Assembly: GCA_028284265.1 (NCBI GenBank)
Contig: JANQRZ010000015.1
Location: 40,146 to 104,145, forward strand
Direction of reading: 5' to 3'
DNA: 64,000 nt
Source of the DNA: Rhodothermales bacterium
Lineage (GTDB): Bacteria; Bacteroidota; Rhodothermia; Rhodothermales; JANQRZ01
A program made the translations under genes and the position numbers. The notes under the pieces are model-generated. The model saw only the letters and a list, made by a program, of their open reading frames with translations, did not search any database and had not been told where the DNA came from. Each line of letters begins with the position of its first letter. Within the stretch, counting starts at the first letter, position 1. Of the stretch, positions 27,291-36,257 are shown in pieces.

Positions 27291-29186
27291 CTACTTCGTG
27301 AGGACCACCCGGTGGGTGCGGGTTTCATCGCCGACTTGGAGTCGGTAGAGGTAGGTGCCCGCCGCGAGGTCGCGTCCGTCGAACGAGACACGGTGGGTGC
27401 CTGCGTCCTGTACGCCCTCGACGAGCGTTGCTACGGTGCGACCTGTAAGGTCGTAGACCTTGAGCGTCACAGAGCTAGCCTCTGTCACTGTGTATTCCAC
27501 TGTCGTTTCGGCGTGGAACGGATTCGGGTAACTGGTGAGCAATGCAGGCTGCGGAGCCGCGGTCGTGCTCTGGGCAACCGGAGTCTTCAGCCAGTCGATG
27601 ACGTCCACTTCCTCGCCGGTCTCGGCATCGAGAAGCATGATGTCGTTGCCAGAGGCCGGGCGCGGGTTGCCGTCGTCGAGCTTCGTCCAGAAGAAGCCGT
27701 CCTGGGCCAGCACGTCAGGGAAGAGACCCACTGCACCGCCGCAGAAGTACTCACCGGACATAGCGCCCGATCCGATGCGGAACTTCAGCGTCCGCATGAA
27801 CATCTCGCCCGGTTCGAGGGTGATGTCGATGGGGCCGCGCGCCGGGTTGAGGGTGACGCCGTTCGGCAGCTCTTCGATCAGCCAGCCCTGGATCGGGCAC
27901 ACGTCGTTGTCATCGTTGTTGGTGACGGTGACCTTGAAGGTGATGAAGCCACCATCGGCTGGGAGTGTCGTGCTGCCGATCGGCATGAGTTCGACGTCGA
28001 AGTCCTCGCAGATGCGGTCCTCGCACTCGAAGTCAAGGCCAGTGATAGCACCGCTGGAGGAGAACGCAACTTCGAGTCGGCGCACGCCCTCTGCATCGAG
28101 CGTGACGATCTGCGCGCTGTTGTTGCCGAGCGCGAGAGCGGCAACGGACGTGATCTCGTTGCCATCCCCGTCGAAGGCCGTGATAACGGCTCCTTCATCA
28201 CTGTCGATATCGAGGACGCCGACAGATGCCACGCCGACTTCCTGCTCGAATGAGAAGATGATCGTACCACCAGCAGCATCATCATCCGGGTCTGAGGTGT
28301 CGCCGTCCTCCGAAATGATGAGTACGTTGCCAAGTGGTGTGTCGTTGCCCGGACCGGAGCCGGGTGTGCCGAGGTCAGAGTCGCCGCCGGTCGGGTTGGC
28401 CGTATCAAAGATCATGGCCGGGTGGTTGACCGGGTCGTTCGTGGTGACGCTGATGCCATAGGCCGCGTACTCGTTGTCGACGATGGTGCCAGCGGGGAGG
28501 TGAAAGCCGTCAGCGTTCGCTTCAAAGTCGATGTCTTCGGCGTCTTCGCAGACGAACTCTTCTTGCTCCTCACAGTCGAGGTCGACGTCCGTGATGGCAC
28601 CGGGGCCGGAAAAGCAGACCTCGAGACGGTACACACCTGAGGCGTTGAGCACGACGCGTTGGATGCCGTTCTCGCCAATGCCATGTACGGCCACTTCCTC
28701 AATCACATTGCCGTACTCGTCGAAGGCCGTCACCACGACTTCTGTGTCGCTGTAGACGCCGAGGAGGCCAACGGAGGCGACGTCTTTTGCGCTGTCGAAG
28801 TTGAAGACAATGGTGCCGCCATTCAGGTTGTCATCTGGGTCGGAGGAGTCATTGTCTTCCGAGATAATGAGCACCTTGCCGAGCGGCGTATCGTTGCCCG
28901 GTCCATAGCCCGGTGTGGCGAGGTCGTGGTCGTCGCCAGTGGGGTGGGCCGTATCGAAGATCATGGCCGGGTGGTAGTGCGGGTCGAGCGTCGTTACGCT
29001 GATGCCGTAGGCGGCAAACTCGTCGTCGATGACGGTGCCTTTGGCGAGCGGGTGCCCCTCGGCGTTGGTCTCAAAGTCGAGATCGTCGCAGAATTGAGCC
29101 ATCGCGTCCGGCGTCAAGCCCGCAACCATCAGCCCGAGGGCTGCCAAGAGCGCAACACGGCGCAGGAGTGTAGTTGGTTGAGTCAT
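27291..29186 (-). CDS. Secreted protein with duplicated N-terminal domain and T9SS-like sorting tail
   Basis: A 631-residue protein: signal peptide (LLAALGLMVAGLTPDAMAQ), then two tandem copies of a roughly 180-residue domain (about 32-208 and 213-392). Each copy opens with an FETNAEG/FEANADG turn and AAYGISVTT, continues with HPAMIFDTA.PTG and PGNDTPLG.VLIISED, and ends with RLEV.FS..GAIT. A conserved region about 393-540 follows (FMRTLKFRIGSGAMSGEYFC). The C-terminus (about 550-631) is a T9SS type A-like sorting domain: SYPNPFHAETTVEY, VYDLTGRTVATLVEG, LAAGTYLYRLQVGD. Expected to cross the outer membrane and be surface-attached or released. The N-terminal domain function is unknown; its acidic Asp/Asn-rich loops suggest calcium binding (inference). 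Confidence 0.88.
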   Translation of the reverse strand: MTQPTTLLRRVALLAALGLMVAGLTPDAMAQFCDDLDFETNAEGHPLAKGTVIDDEFAAYGISVTTLDPHYHPAMIFDTAHPTGDDHDLATPGYGPGNDTPLGKVLIISEDNDSSDPDDNLNGGTIVFNFDSAKDVASVGLLGVYSDTEVVVTAFDEYGNVIEEVAVHGIGENGIQRVVLNASGVYRLEVCFSGPGAITDVDLDCEEQEEFVCEDAEDIDFEANADGFHLPAGTIVDNEYAAYGISVTTNDPVNHPAMIFDTANPTGGDSDLGTPGSGPGNDTPLGNVLIISEDGDTSDPDDDAAGGTIIFSFEQEVGVASVGVLDIDSDEGAVITAFDGDGNEITSVAALALGNNSAQIVTLDAEGVRRLEVAFSSSGAITGLDFECEDRICEDFDVELMPIGSTTLPADGGFITFKVTVTNNDDNDVCPIQGWLIEELPNGVTLNPARGPIDITLEPGEMFMRTLKFRIGSGAMSGEYFCGGAVGLFPDVLAQDGFFWTKLDDGNPRPASGNDIMLLDAETGEEVDVIDWLKTPVAQSTTAAPQPALLTSYPNPFHAETTVEYTVTEASSVTLKVYDLTGRTVATLVEGVQDAGTHRVSFDGRDLAAGTYLYRLQVGDETRTHRVVLTK

Positions 29187-29593
29187 GAGAAGGTGGGTCT
29201 AGAAGGAAAAAGAGTGAGCCAAGCACAACCTCGCGGGTGTGCAGATACGGTTAATCTAGCTACCGGGGAATCAGGTAGTTCGGTAGAGAGAAGAGCCACA
29301 GGCTTACTCTCTATGCGCCAACAGGAGCAAAGTGGATGCGCCACTAGGCGCGTGGACTTCCGCCGACAGCTGTATGCACGGGGCAATCCCTCTTAATTAG
29401 GCTGGATTCAAAGGTTAGTATTCGTTACATAGCCTATACATCTGTCTGCAGTAAAGGAATGTGTCGTGATCGACTCTCCTGCGTTTCTCGACTCGACAAC
29501 AAGCCAGCGTCCAGCGTCAGTGTGCTCTCCATGAGGAGGGGACTAAACCCCGCGACGTGGGATCGGTAGTCCGTGATGGAGGTAGAATCAGAC
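29187..29593. other. Divergent intergenic region between T9SS cargo and copA
   Basis: About 400 bases with no convincing gene; short open frames on either strand lack coding character. It must hold the promoters of both divergent genes. It is visibly more AT-rich around 29390-29450. I could not identify a clear metal-regulator operator. The strong ribosome-binding site GGAGGT for copA is at 29578-29583. Confidence 0.6.
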
Positions 29594-31855
29594 ATGCCCA
29601 TCACCAAGCCGACGACTGCGCCACTTGTTTCCGCGCCTGCCCGACTGGCGCTTCCCATCGAGGGAATGGAATGCGCCGCGTGCGCAGTGCGGATCGAGAA
29701 GCGACTCGGCAAGCAGACGGGGGTCCAGTCGGCGAGCGTGAACTATGCCACCGGCGAAGCGCTCGTTGAGTACGACGCAGACGAGGTCCGCGTGGACCAG
29801 CTTGTGGCAGCAGTCGAGCAGACCGGCTATGGGGTTCGCTTGGAGGCTGCCGACGAGGAGGGTGTCGTTCACGAGCAGGAGGCGCGCTATCGGGCGATTC
29901 GCCGCCGGACCATCGCTGCCGCTGTCCTCTCGCTACCGGTTGTCGTGCTCTCGATGGCGCACGGGGCGCTGGACTTTCCCGGCATGCGTTGGCTCCTGTT
30001 GGCACTCACGACGCCAGTGGTAGTGTGGGCCGGGGCGGGGTTCTTCGACGGAGCATGGCGCGCCTTTCGTCACCACGCCGCCGACATGAACACGCTCGTC
30101 GCGCTGGGTGTCGGGACGGCCTACGGGTACAGCGTGCTCGCCACCGTGGCACCGGGGTTGTGGGCGGCAACGGGTCAGAGGCCAGAGGTCTACTTCGAGG
30201 CGGCGGCGGTGATTGTCACGCTCATCCTGCTCGGGCGATTGCTGGAGGAACGAGCGAAGGGCAAGACAGGGGCAGCGATTCGGCGGCTGATGGACCTCCA
30301 GCCCGATACGGCCCGTGTCGTCCGCGATGGGCATGAGGTGGAGGTGCCCGTCGCAGACGTGTCGGTGGGAGAGATGGTCGTTGTGCGCCCCGGCGAGCGC
30401 GTGCCTCTCGATGGAACGGTGATTGACGGGGCCTCGGCAGTGGATGAAAGTATGCTGACCGGCGAACCGCTGCCAGTCGAGAAAGGACTGGGCGATGCCG
30501 TGACCGGAGCGACCGTCAACCGGACGGGCGCGTTCACGCTGCGCGTCAGCCGAACGGGCGCGGGCACGACGCTCGCGCAGATCGTCCGGCTCGTCCGCGA
30601 AGCGCAGGGCCGCAAAGCCCCCATACAGCGCCTCGCCGATATCGTCGCGGGCGTCTTCGTCCCGACGGTGCTCCTCATTGCCATTGCCACCTTCGTCGTC
30701 TGGTTCGACTTCGGGCCGGAGCCGCGCCTCGCCTATGCGCTGCTGACGTTCGTGAGCGTCCTCATCATCGCGTGCCCCTGCGCGCTCGGCCTCGCCACGC
30801 CGACGGCCATCGTGGTGGCGACAGGCAAAGCCGCCGAGCACGGCATCCTCCTCAAGGGTGGCGATGCCATCGAGCGCGTCCGCGAGGTGGAGGTGGTGCT
30901 GCTGGACAAGACGGGAACGCTCACCGAAGGCACCCCCCGACTCACGGACGCAGCGCCGGTCGGTGGATGGGATGAGGCGAGTCTCTTGGCACTCGCGGCG
31001 GCAGCCGAGATGCGGAGCGAGCACCCCATTGGTGAAGCCATCGTCGCCGAGGCTGAAGCGCGTGGCCTAGCGCTGCCTCCTCTCGAAGCGTTTCAGTCGC
31101 AGACCGGGTTAGGCGTTGAGGCAACGGTAGCGGGGCGCACCGTACTGATCGGCAACCGCGATTTTCTGGATGAGCACGGCATCGAGCAGGACGTGCTCGA
31201 TTCTATAGCGATTGATCTCGCGCAGGCAGGCAAGACCGTTGTGCGCGTCGCCGTCGATGGCAAGGCGGCGGGCGTCCTCGCGGTGGCCGATACCGTCCGG
31301 GCTTCGTCGAAGGCGGCAGTGCAGGCGCTCCGCAATCTTGGTTTGGAGGTGGTGATGGTTACAGGCGATGGGGAGGCGTCAGCGCAGGCGGTCGCCGAAG
31401 CGGTTGGGATCGAGCGCGTCGAGGCGAACGTTCGGCCCGCCCAGAAAGCCGAGGTCGTCCGGCGGTATCAGCGCGAGGGGCGCGTCGTCGCGATGGTGGG
31501 CGATGGGATCAACGATGCGCCTGCCCTCGCCGCCGCCGATGTCGGCGTGGCGATGGGGGCAGGCACCGACATCGCCATCGAGGCCAGCGACGTAACCTTG
31601 ATGCGCGACAGCCTTGCCGTCGTCGCCGAGGCCTTCCGCCTGTCGAACCGGACGCTGCGGACGATCAAACAAAACTTGTTCTTCGCATTCGTCTACAACG
31701 TGCTCGGTATCCCCATCGCCGCCGGGCTACTCTACCCCTTCTTCGGCATGCTCCTCTCGCCGGTCATAGCGTCCGCCGCGATGGCGCTCTCGTCGGTCTC
31801 GGTCGTCACCAACAGCCTGCGGCTGCGCGGGTTCAACCTCGGGGAGACGGCGTGA
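29594..31855 (+). CDS. copA: Copper-translocating P1B-type ATPase
   Basis: About 753 residues from ATG 29594, selected because GGAGGT lies ten bases before it; GTG/ATG codons at 29573 and 29576 precede or overlap that site. One heavy-metal-associated domain ([10 protein letters not shown], CxxC) is followed by the actuator [10 protein letters not shown], the metal-selective membrane motif CPCALG, phosphorylation site DKTGTLTEG, the [12 protein letters not shown] motif and the hinge [20 protein letters not shown]. Terminal membrane helices carry [15 protein letters not shown] and [15 protein letters not shown], the Cu(I)-ATPase set. It exports Cu(I) from the cytoplasm. Its stop codon overlaps the start of a 33-residue peptide gene. 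Confidence 0.97.
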   Translation: MPITKPTTAPLVSAPARLALPIEGMECAACAVRIEKRLGKQTGVQSASVNYATGEALVEYDADEVRVDQLVAAVEQTGYGVRLEAADEEGVVHEQEARYRAIRRRTIAAAVLSLPVVVLSMAHGALDFPGMRWLLLALTTPVVVWAGAGFFDGAWRAFRHHAADMNTLVALGVGTAYGYSVLATVAPGLWAATGQRPEVYFEAAAVIVTLILLGRLLEERAKGKTGAAIRRLMDLQPDTARVVRDGHEVEVPVADVSVGEMVVVRPGERVPLDGTVIDGASAVDESMLTGEPLPVEKGLGDAVTGATVNRTGAFTLRVSRTGAGTTLAQIVRLVREAQGRKAPIQRLADIVAGVFVPTVLLIAIATFVVWFDFGPEPRLAYALLTFVSVLIIACPCALGLATPTAIVVATGKAAEHGILLKGGDAIERVREVEVVLLDKTGTLTEGTPRLTDAAPVGGWDEASLLALAAAAEMRSEHPIGEAIVAEAEARGLALPPLEAFQSQTGLGVEATVAGRTVLIGNRDFLDEHGIEQDVLDSIAIDLAQAGKTVVRVAVDGKAAGVLAVADTVRASSKAAVQALRNLGLEVVMVTGDGEASAQAVAEAVGIERVEANVRPAQKAEVVRRYQREGRVVAMVGDGINDAPALAAADVGVAMGAGTDIAIEASDVTLMRDSLAVVAEAFRLSNRTLRTIKQNLFFAFVYNVLGIPIAAGLLYPFFGMLLSPVIASAAMALSSVSVVTNSLRLRGFNLGETA

Positions 31856-31956
31856 TGGACACCGCTTCGTGGATTGTGACGCTCGCCGGGATCGCTGCTG
31901 CCGCGTGGGTGGTGTGGTACTTCTGGCTCTACGAGGACTCAGGCGGCGAAGCGTAG
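31855..31956 (+). CDS. 33-residue single-span membrane peptide coupled to copA
   Basis: The sequence TGATG joins the copA stop to an ATG at 31855, which opens a 34-codon frame ending in TAG at 31956. The product starts [15 protein letters not shown], has one hydrophobic span rich in Trp ([11 protein letters not shown]) and ends EDSGGEA. One-base stop-start overlap is typical of coupled translation. Similar one-helix peptides beside Cu-ATPases and CcoS-like peptides in cbb3 oxidase assembly are known to me, but I cannot assign this one to either. Its last 18 bases overlap the 3' end of the convergent fusion gene. Confidence 0.6.
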   Translation: MDTASWIVTLAGIAAAAWVVWYFWLYEDSGGEA

Positions 31957-34900
31957 CACGTCCTCGGCCAGCACACGGTCAAGGGTGTCAGCGAGGCGGT
32001 CGGCATCGGCCATGCTGAAGACGAGGGGCGGCTTGATCTTGATGACATTGTGGAGCGGGCCATCGGTGCTGAGGAGGATGCCGTGATCCTTCATTCGCTC
32101 GACGAGGTAGGTGGCCTGCTCCGGTGCCGGTTCCAGCGTAGCGCGGTCAAGCACGAGTTCGATGCCGAGGAACAGGCCGAGGCCACGTACATCGCCGATG
32201 ATCGCGTGCTGCTCGACGAGGGCTTCGAGGCGGCGCTTCAGGTGGGCACCGACCGTCGCCGCATTCTCGCGTAGCCCCTCGCTCTCGATCACATCGAGCA
32301 CCGCGAGGCCGACGGCGCACGAGACGGGGTTGCCGCCGTAGGTGTTGAAGTATTCCATCCCGTTGGCAAACGAAGATGCAATCTCCGGTGTCGTTACGAC
32401 CGCTGCGAGCGGGTGGCCGTTGCCAATGGGCTTGCCGAGCGTCACGATGTCCGGCACTACGCCCTGCGTCTCGAAGCCCCACCAATAACTTCCGACGCGC
32501 CCGAACCCGACCTGCACCTCGTCGGCGATGCACACGCCTCCGGCATCACGGGTGTGCCGGTAGGCCTCGGCGAGGAACCCGTCCGGCAGCACGATCTGTC
32601 CACCGCAACTCAGGATCGACTCCGCGATGAACGCCGCGATGTGCCCGTCGGCCTGCCGGATCGCCTCGGCCACGTAGTCAGCGTAAGGCTGCACGCCGCC
32701 GCGATACGTGTCGGGCATCGGGACGGGATGGACGTAGTCCGGCGGGCCGCTGCCGCCGGGGCCGTCGTGCTTGTACGGGCTGATCTCGATGAGCGACTGG
32801 GTGTGGCCGTGGTAGGCTCCGTCGAGCGCGATCACATCCTGCTCGCCGGTGTGCGTCCGGGCAAGACGAAGAGCTAGGTCGTTGGCCTCGCTGCCGCTGT
32901 TAACGAAGAAGCAGACCGAGAGCGAGTCCGGCATGAGGGCGGTCAGCCGCTCGGCGTAGGCGATGATGTTGGGGTGGAGGTAGCGCGTGTTGGTGTTGAG
33001 CGTTGCCATCTGCCGACTCGCCGCCGCGACGACGCGCGGGTGTGTGTGCCCGACATGGCAGACGTTGTTGACACAGTCGAGGTAGGGCCGTCCGGTTTCG
33101 TCGTAGAGCGTGGCTCCGACGCCGCGCACGATGTGGAGCGGACGCTGATATGACACACTCAGCGACGGTCCCAGTTGTTGCTGCCGGGCTGCGAGTAGGT
33201 CGCGCTTCGTAGGGCCGGTCGGAGGAAACGCCTCTGCCGGGATGCGGAGCAGCAGGTTTGGGTCGGGACAGAGCGAACGCCACACGGCGCGCTCGTCGGC
33301 GGTCCCGACGCCGGGGAAGTCGCCGCGCTTGCCGAGAGGGTCGGCGATGATTTGCAAATGGAGGTGCGGTGCCCAGCCGCCGTTTTCCTCTGGTGCGCCG
33401 AGGGTTCCAATGGGTTGGCCTCCTCGGACGACATCGCCCTCGGCGAGTCCATCGAGCGAGGCCCGGCTGAGGTGACCGTAGAGCGTCCAGAACGTCGGTC
33501 CATCATTTGGCCGGTGTTCGAGGATAATCGTCGGTCCGTAGTCAAGCGGGAGGGTGTTGTCGGCGACGCTGTGGATCGTGCCATCGAGCGGAGCGAAGAC
33601 GGGCGCGCCCGCCGGTTGGAACAGGTCGATGCCGAGATGGATCGTGCGCGTGTGGCCGGTCGCCTCGTGGAACTGCTCGCCAGTGTAGACCAGCCGCGCC
33701 TCGTCATAGCGCCCCACACCGACCTCGGCCTCAGCTTCGACCATGCGCTCCACGATGGTATCGGACGCGAGCATCGGGACGCTTAGATTGTCTGTATCCC
33801 ACTCGGCGCTACCTACGCTGAAGTCGAACACCACAACGGGCGACGTGCTTGGGTCGGGCGCGACGAACGGGGCGAAGGCGCTCTGGTGCGCTTTCAGCCA
33901 GTCGATGAGCGCCGGTGTTTGGGGACACGGTTCGAGGCCACATGCGGCGCGGATGCGATAGGTCGCCCAGCGAGGGTGAATCGTGTCGAGCCGTTCGAGC
34001 GCGGTCCACGCAGCGGCTTCGCTGATTGAGAGGTAGGCGTCGTCCGGTTCATCGCGCTTCCGATACGCTGACATCGCCACGCTCAGGCACAGCCGCAGCG
34101 TGACGAGCGAGAAGAACGCTTCGAGTTCGTCCTCGGTGAGCGGGTGCTCTGCATGGAAGCCCGCCGCCACCTCCGCCATCGCTCCGACCGGATCGGGCTT
34201 GTCGAGCAGGGCATAGGCCGCCGCAATCGCCGGGTCCGCGACGGTGTAGGACCACGTCGCATCGCCGAAGTCGATCAGCCCGGCGATCCGGCGCTCCGTC
34301 GAGATCGGCGGCGAGACGAGGATGTTGTAGTCATTCGCATCGCCGTGAATGAGACTCCGACGAAGCGTGTCGAGATGGGGTGCTGTCTCACGCTCGAACC
34401 GGTCGAGGAAGCGCTCGACGAGGTCTTGACGTTTGAGATCGACAATGTGCTGGAGTCGCTCGCGGATCACTGCCGGTGCGCGGCTCATCTCCCAGTCGAA
34501 TGCACGGTGCGCGGCGGCGTGGTCAAACCCATCGAGGCAGACGGCGAGCCGACCGAGCGTAGCGCCGAGGTCATGGAGAAGAGGGGCGGTGTGCGGGTTG
34601 ACCTCGGCGAGCGGGACGCCCTCGAGATAGGATACCGCCCAGGCAAGATGTCGCTGTCCATCGCCCTCGACGGTCGTGATGGCGTCGCCCGACGTGTCGA
34701 GGCGAAGCGATGGGCAGGGCACGCCGCTCGCTGCGAGGCATTGCAGCATCTCGACCTGCATCGTGAGCACGCCTTGGTCCTCGGTGGCACTCGCTATCTT
34801 GAGGACCCATGCCGGTTCGCCGTCTATGCGGAGCAGCCAGTTCTGGTCACGGTCGCTCGGCAGCGCCGACGCAGCAGCAGCGAGGCCGAAGTGAGTGCGG

Positions 34901-34962
34901 GCAATTCGCTCCGCATCAGCAGGGGAGAAACGAGGGCGAGCAGAGGCGAGAGTCAGCTCCAT
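31939..34962 (-). CDS. Kinase - M23 - class III aminotransferase fusion (candidate phosphorylation/phospho-lyase enzyme)
   Basis: A 1007-residue cytoplasmic protein with three domains. Residues about 1-370 are an aminoglycoside phosphotransferase-like kinase with catalytic [13 protein letters not shown] and metal-binding [12 protein letters not shown], close in style to hydroxylysine kinase. About 420-560 is an M23/LytM-like domain ([36 protein letters not shown]). About 600-1007 is a class III PLP enzyme ([66 protein letters not shown] with the PLP Lys). The last resembles ethanolamine-phosphate and phosphohydroxylysine phospho-lyases, so one chain may phosphorylate an amino alcohol and then eliminate phosphate. 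No signal peptide, which is odd for an M23 domain. Third gene after the Spy-like and DUF411 genes. Confidence 0.88.
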   Translation of the reverse strand: MELTLASARPRFSPADAERIARTHFGLAAAASALPSDRDQNWLLRIDGEPAWVLKIASATEDQGVLTMQVEMLQCLAASGVPCPSLRLDTSGDAITTVEGDGQRHLAWAVSYLEGVPLAEVNPHTAPLLHDLGATLGRLAVCLDGFDHAAAHRAFDWEMSRAPAVIRERLQHIVDLKRQDLVERFLDRFERETAPHLDTLRRSLIHGDANDYNILVSPPISTERRIAGLIDFGDATWSYTVADPAIAAAYALLDKPDPVGAMAEVAAGFHAEHPLTEDELEAFFSLVTLRLCLSVAMSAYRKRDEPDDAYLSISEAAAWTALERLDTIHPRWATYRIRAACGLEPCPQTPALIDWLKAHQSAFAPFVAPDPSTSPVVVFDFSVGSAEWDTDNLSVPMLASDTIVERMVEAEAEVGVGRYDEARLVYTGEQFHEATGHTRTIHLGIDLFQPAGAPVFAPLDGTIHSVADNTLPLDYGPTIILEHRPNDGPTFWTLYGHLSRASLDGLAEGDVVRGGQPIGTLGAPEENGGWAPHLHLQIIADPLGKRGDFPGVGTADERAVWRSLCPDPNLLLRIPAEAFPPTGPTKRDLLAARQQQLGPSLSVSYQRPLHIVRGVGATLYDETGRPYLDCVNNVCHVGHTHPRVVAAASRQMATLNTNTRYLHPNIIAYAERLTALMPDSLSVCFFVNSGSEANDLALRLARTHTGEQDVIALDGAYHGHTQSLIEISPYKHDGPGGSGPPDYVHPVPMPDTYRGGVQPYADYVAEAIRQADGHIAAFIAESILSCGGQIVLPDGFLAEAYRHTRDAGGVCIADEVQVGFGRVGSYWWGFETQGVVPDIVTLGKPIGNGHPLAAVVTTPEIASSFANGMEYFNTYGGNPVSCAVGLAVLDVIESEGLRENAATVGAHLKRRLEALVEQHAIIGDVRGLGLFLGIELVLDRATLEPAPEQATYLVERMKDHGILLSTDGPLHNVIKIKPPLVFSMADADRLADTLDRVLAEDVLRFAA

Positions 34963-35011
34963 CGGGCAGCGGGAAACGTGGAGCCGAAAACTACGCGATC
35001 TGGCTCATCGG

Positions 35012-35458
35012 CTAGTGCTGGGCGAAGACGGCGGCTCGTCCGTCGCGCGTAAACATCAGCACGTCATACCGCTGTGCCGGGCGGCCCTCGATCTCCATCC
35101 CCGGCGAGCCAATTGGCATGCCCGGCACGGCGATACCGATGGCCTCGGGCGGTGGTTCGGCGAGGAGCCGCCGCACATCCTCTGCTGGAACGTGGCCCTC
35201 CACGACGTAGTCGCCGACGACCGCCGTGTGACAGGACGCCAACTCATCCGGCACACCGAGGCGGGCGCGGGTGTCGGCGGTGTTGGAGACCTCAATGGTC
35301 TCGACCTCGAACCCGGCTTCGACCATGTGATCGACCCAGAACCCGCAGCAGCCGCACGTCGGCGTTTTGTAGACCGTCACAGTCGGCGTCTGGGCTTGGG
35401 ACTGGCAGCCGGAGAGGACGAGCAGTGTGACGGTCAGTAGGGAGATAGGGAGGCGCAT
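35012..35458 (-). CDS. DUF411/CopG-like copper-binding lipoprotein
   Basis: A 148-residue envelope protein with a lipoprotein leader (LLTVTLLVLSGC, Cys near 18). The DUF411 core is evident: VTVYKTPTCGCCGFWVDHM with the CGCC motif, then the second conserved cysteine in ELASCHTAVVGDYVVEGHVP and the C-terminal GIAVPGMPIGSPGME. DUF411 proteins (CopG in copper-resistance loci) bind copper with a thioredoxin-like fold and are periplasmic. It lies 11 bases after the Spy-like gene and 49 before the fusion gene, facing copA, which supports a copper role. Confidence 0.9.
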   Translation of the reverse strand: MRLPISLLTVTLLVLSGCQSQAQTPTVTVYKTPTCGCCGFWVDHMVEAGFEVETIEVSNTADTRARLGVPDELASCHTAVVGDYVVEGHVPAEDVRRLLAEPPPEAIGIAVPGMPIGSPGMEIEGRPAQRYDVLMFTRDGRAAVFAQH

Positions 35459-35469
35459 CGTCTCAGAGG

Positions 35470-35994
35470 TTAGTTCGTGTAGCCACGCAGTCGGTTGTAG
35501 GCAGCGGTTTGTTCGGGCGTCAGGGCGGCCCGCATGGCGACGTGGGCCTTCAGGTGAACGGCGCGGAGCCGGCCTTTCGTTTCGCCGATGTGAGAGGTGA
35601 TACGCGCCACGGCGTCCGAAGTCGCCTCGCCGCGTGCAAAAAGGGTATCAAGGTGGCGTTCCATCTCGACGAGCTGGGTGCCGAGGGCACGGGCTGCGGT
35701 CTGTACCTCGTCGTAGAGGTGTTGGGCCTCGACGTGTTGCTCGGCGGAGAGGTTCAGGCTGTCAGCCAGTTCGAGGACGTGGAGCGGGCCGGGGTAGCCA
35801 TTGAGTTCGGCGGCCATCGCCAGCCCGAGGCCGCGCCCTTCAAGCAGACCGGTCATCTCCTGTTCGGATAGCGCCTTGATGCTGCGCTCGGTGTCGTCAA
35901 CATACGGCGAATGGATGTGGTGATCGCCGTGCTGAGCAGTAGCGGAAGAGACTACCGCGAGAAACAGAAAGAAGAAGAGAAGGCGCAGGGGCAT
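35470..35994 (-). CDS. Spy/CpxP-like periplasmic heavy-metal resistor
   Basis: About 174 residues from ATG 35994; a GGAG lies 11 bases upstream, favouring this over the GTG four codons earlier. Signal peptide LLFFFLFLAVVSSATAQ precedes a His-rich mature N-terminus (HGDHHIHSP). The rest is helical, with SLNLSAEQHVEAQHLYDEVQ and AALTPEQTAAYNRLRGY matching the LTxxQ-type repeats of Spy/CpxP chaperones, plus the stretch EMTGLLEGRGLGLAMAAELN. Such proteins buffer metal stress or chaperone periplasmic proteins. First gene of the minus-strand operon with DUF411 and the kinase-phospholyase fusion. Confidence 0.8.
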   Translation of the reverse strand: MPLRLLFFFLFLAVVSSATAQHGDHHIHSPYVDDTERSIKALSEQEMTGLLEGRGLGLAMAAELNGYPGPLHVLELADSLNLSAEQHVEAQHLYDEVQTAARALGTQLVEMERHLDTLFARGEATSDAVARITSHIGETKGRLRAVHLKAHVAMRAALTPEQTAAYNRLRGYTN

Positions 35995-36257
35995 CGAATG
36001 GGGCACTCCGGGTGCCTGTTTGGTGGGTGTGCCCCGTCAAACTACGAAGCACGGTGGTGGACATATGGCAAGGTCGCGCTATCGCCTGCGGTGAGGCATG
36101 AGGATATTTGGTCAACCTGTGCCTACCTGTAATCTTCAGCCGCACGAAGGCGTTGTCTCTTCATTAAGAAGTAGCGCGCTTGCGCTGATTCATACGATAT
36201 GCCCGCTCCCGAACAGGGCGCAGACATCAATGCACCTAGCACCATTTCGATAGTTTC

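Noticed and set aside
29434..29712. Minus-strand 92-codon frame between the T9SS cargo and copA
   Set aside because: It overlaps the start of copA in antisense, has no ribosome-binding site that I can see and no family resemblance.
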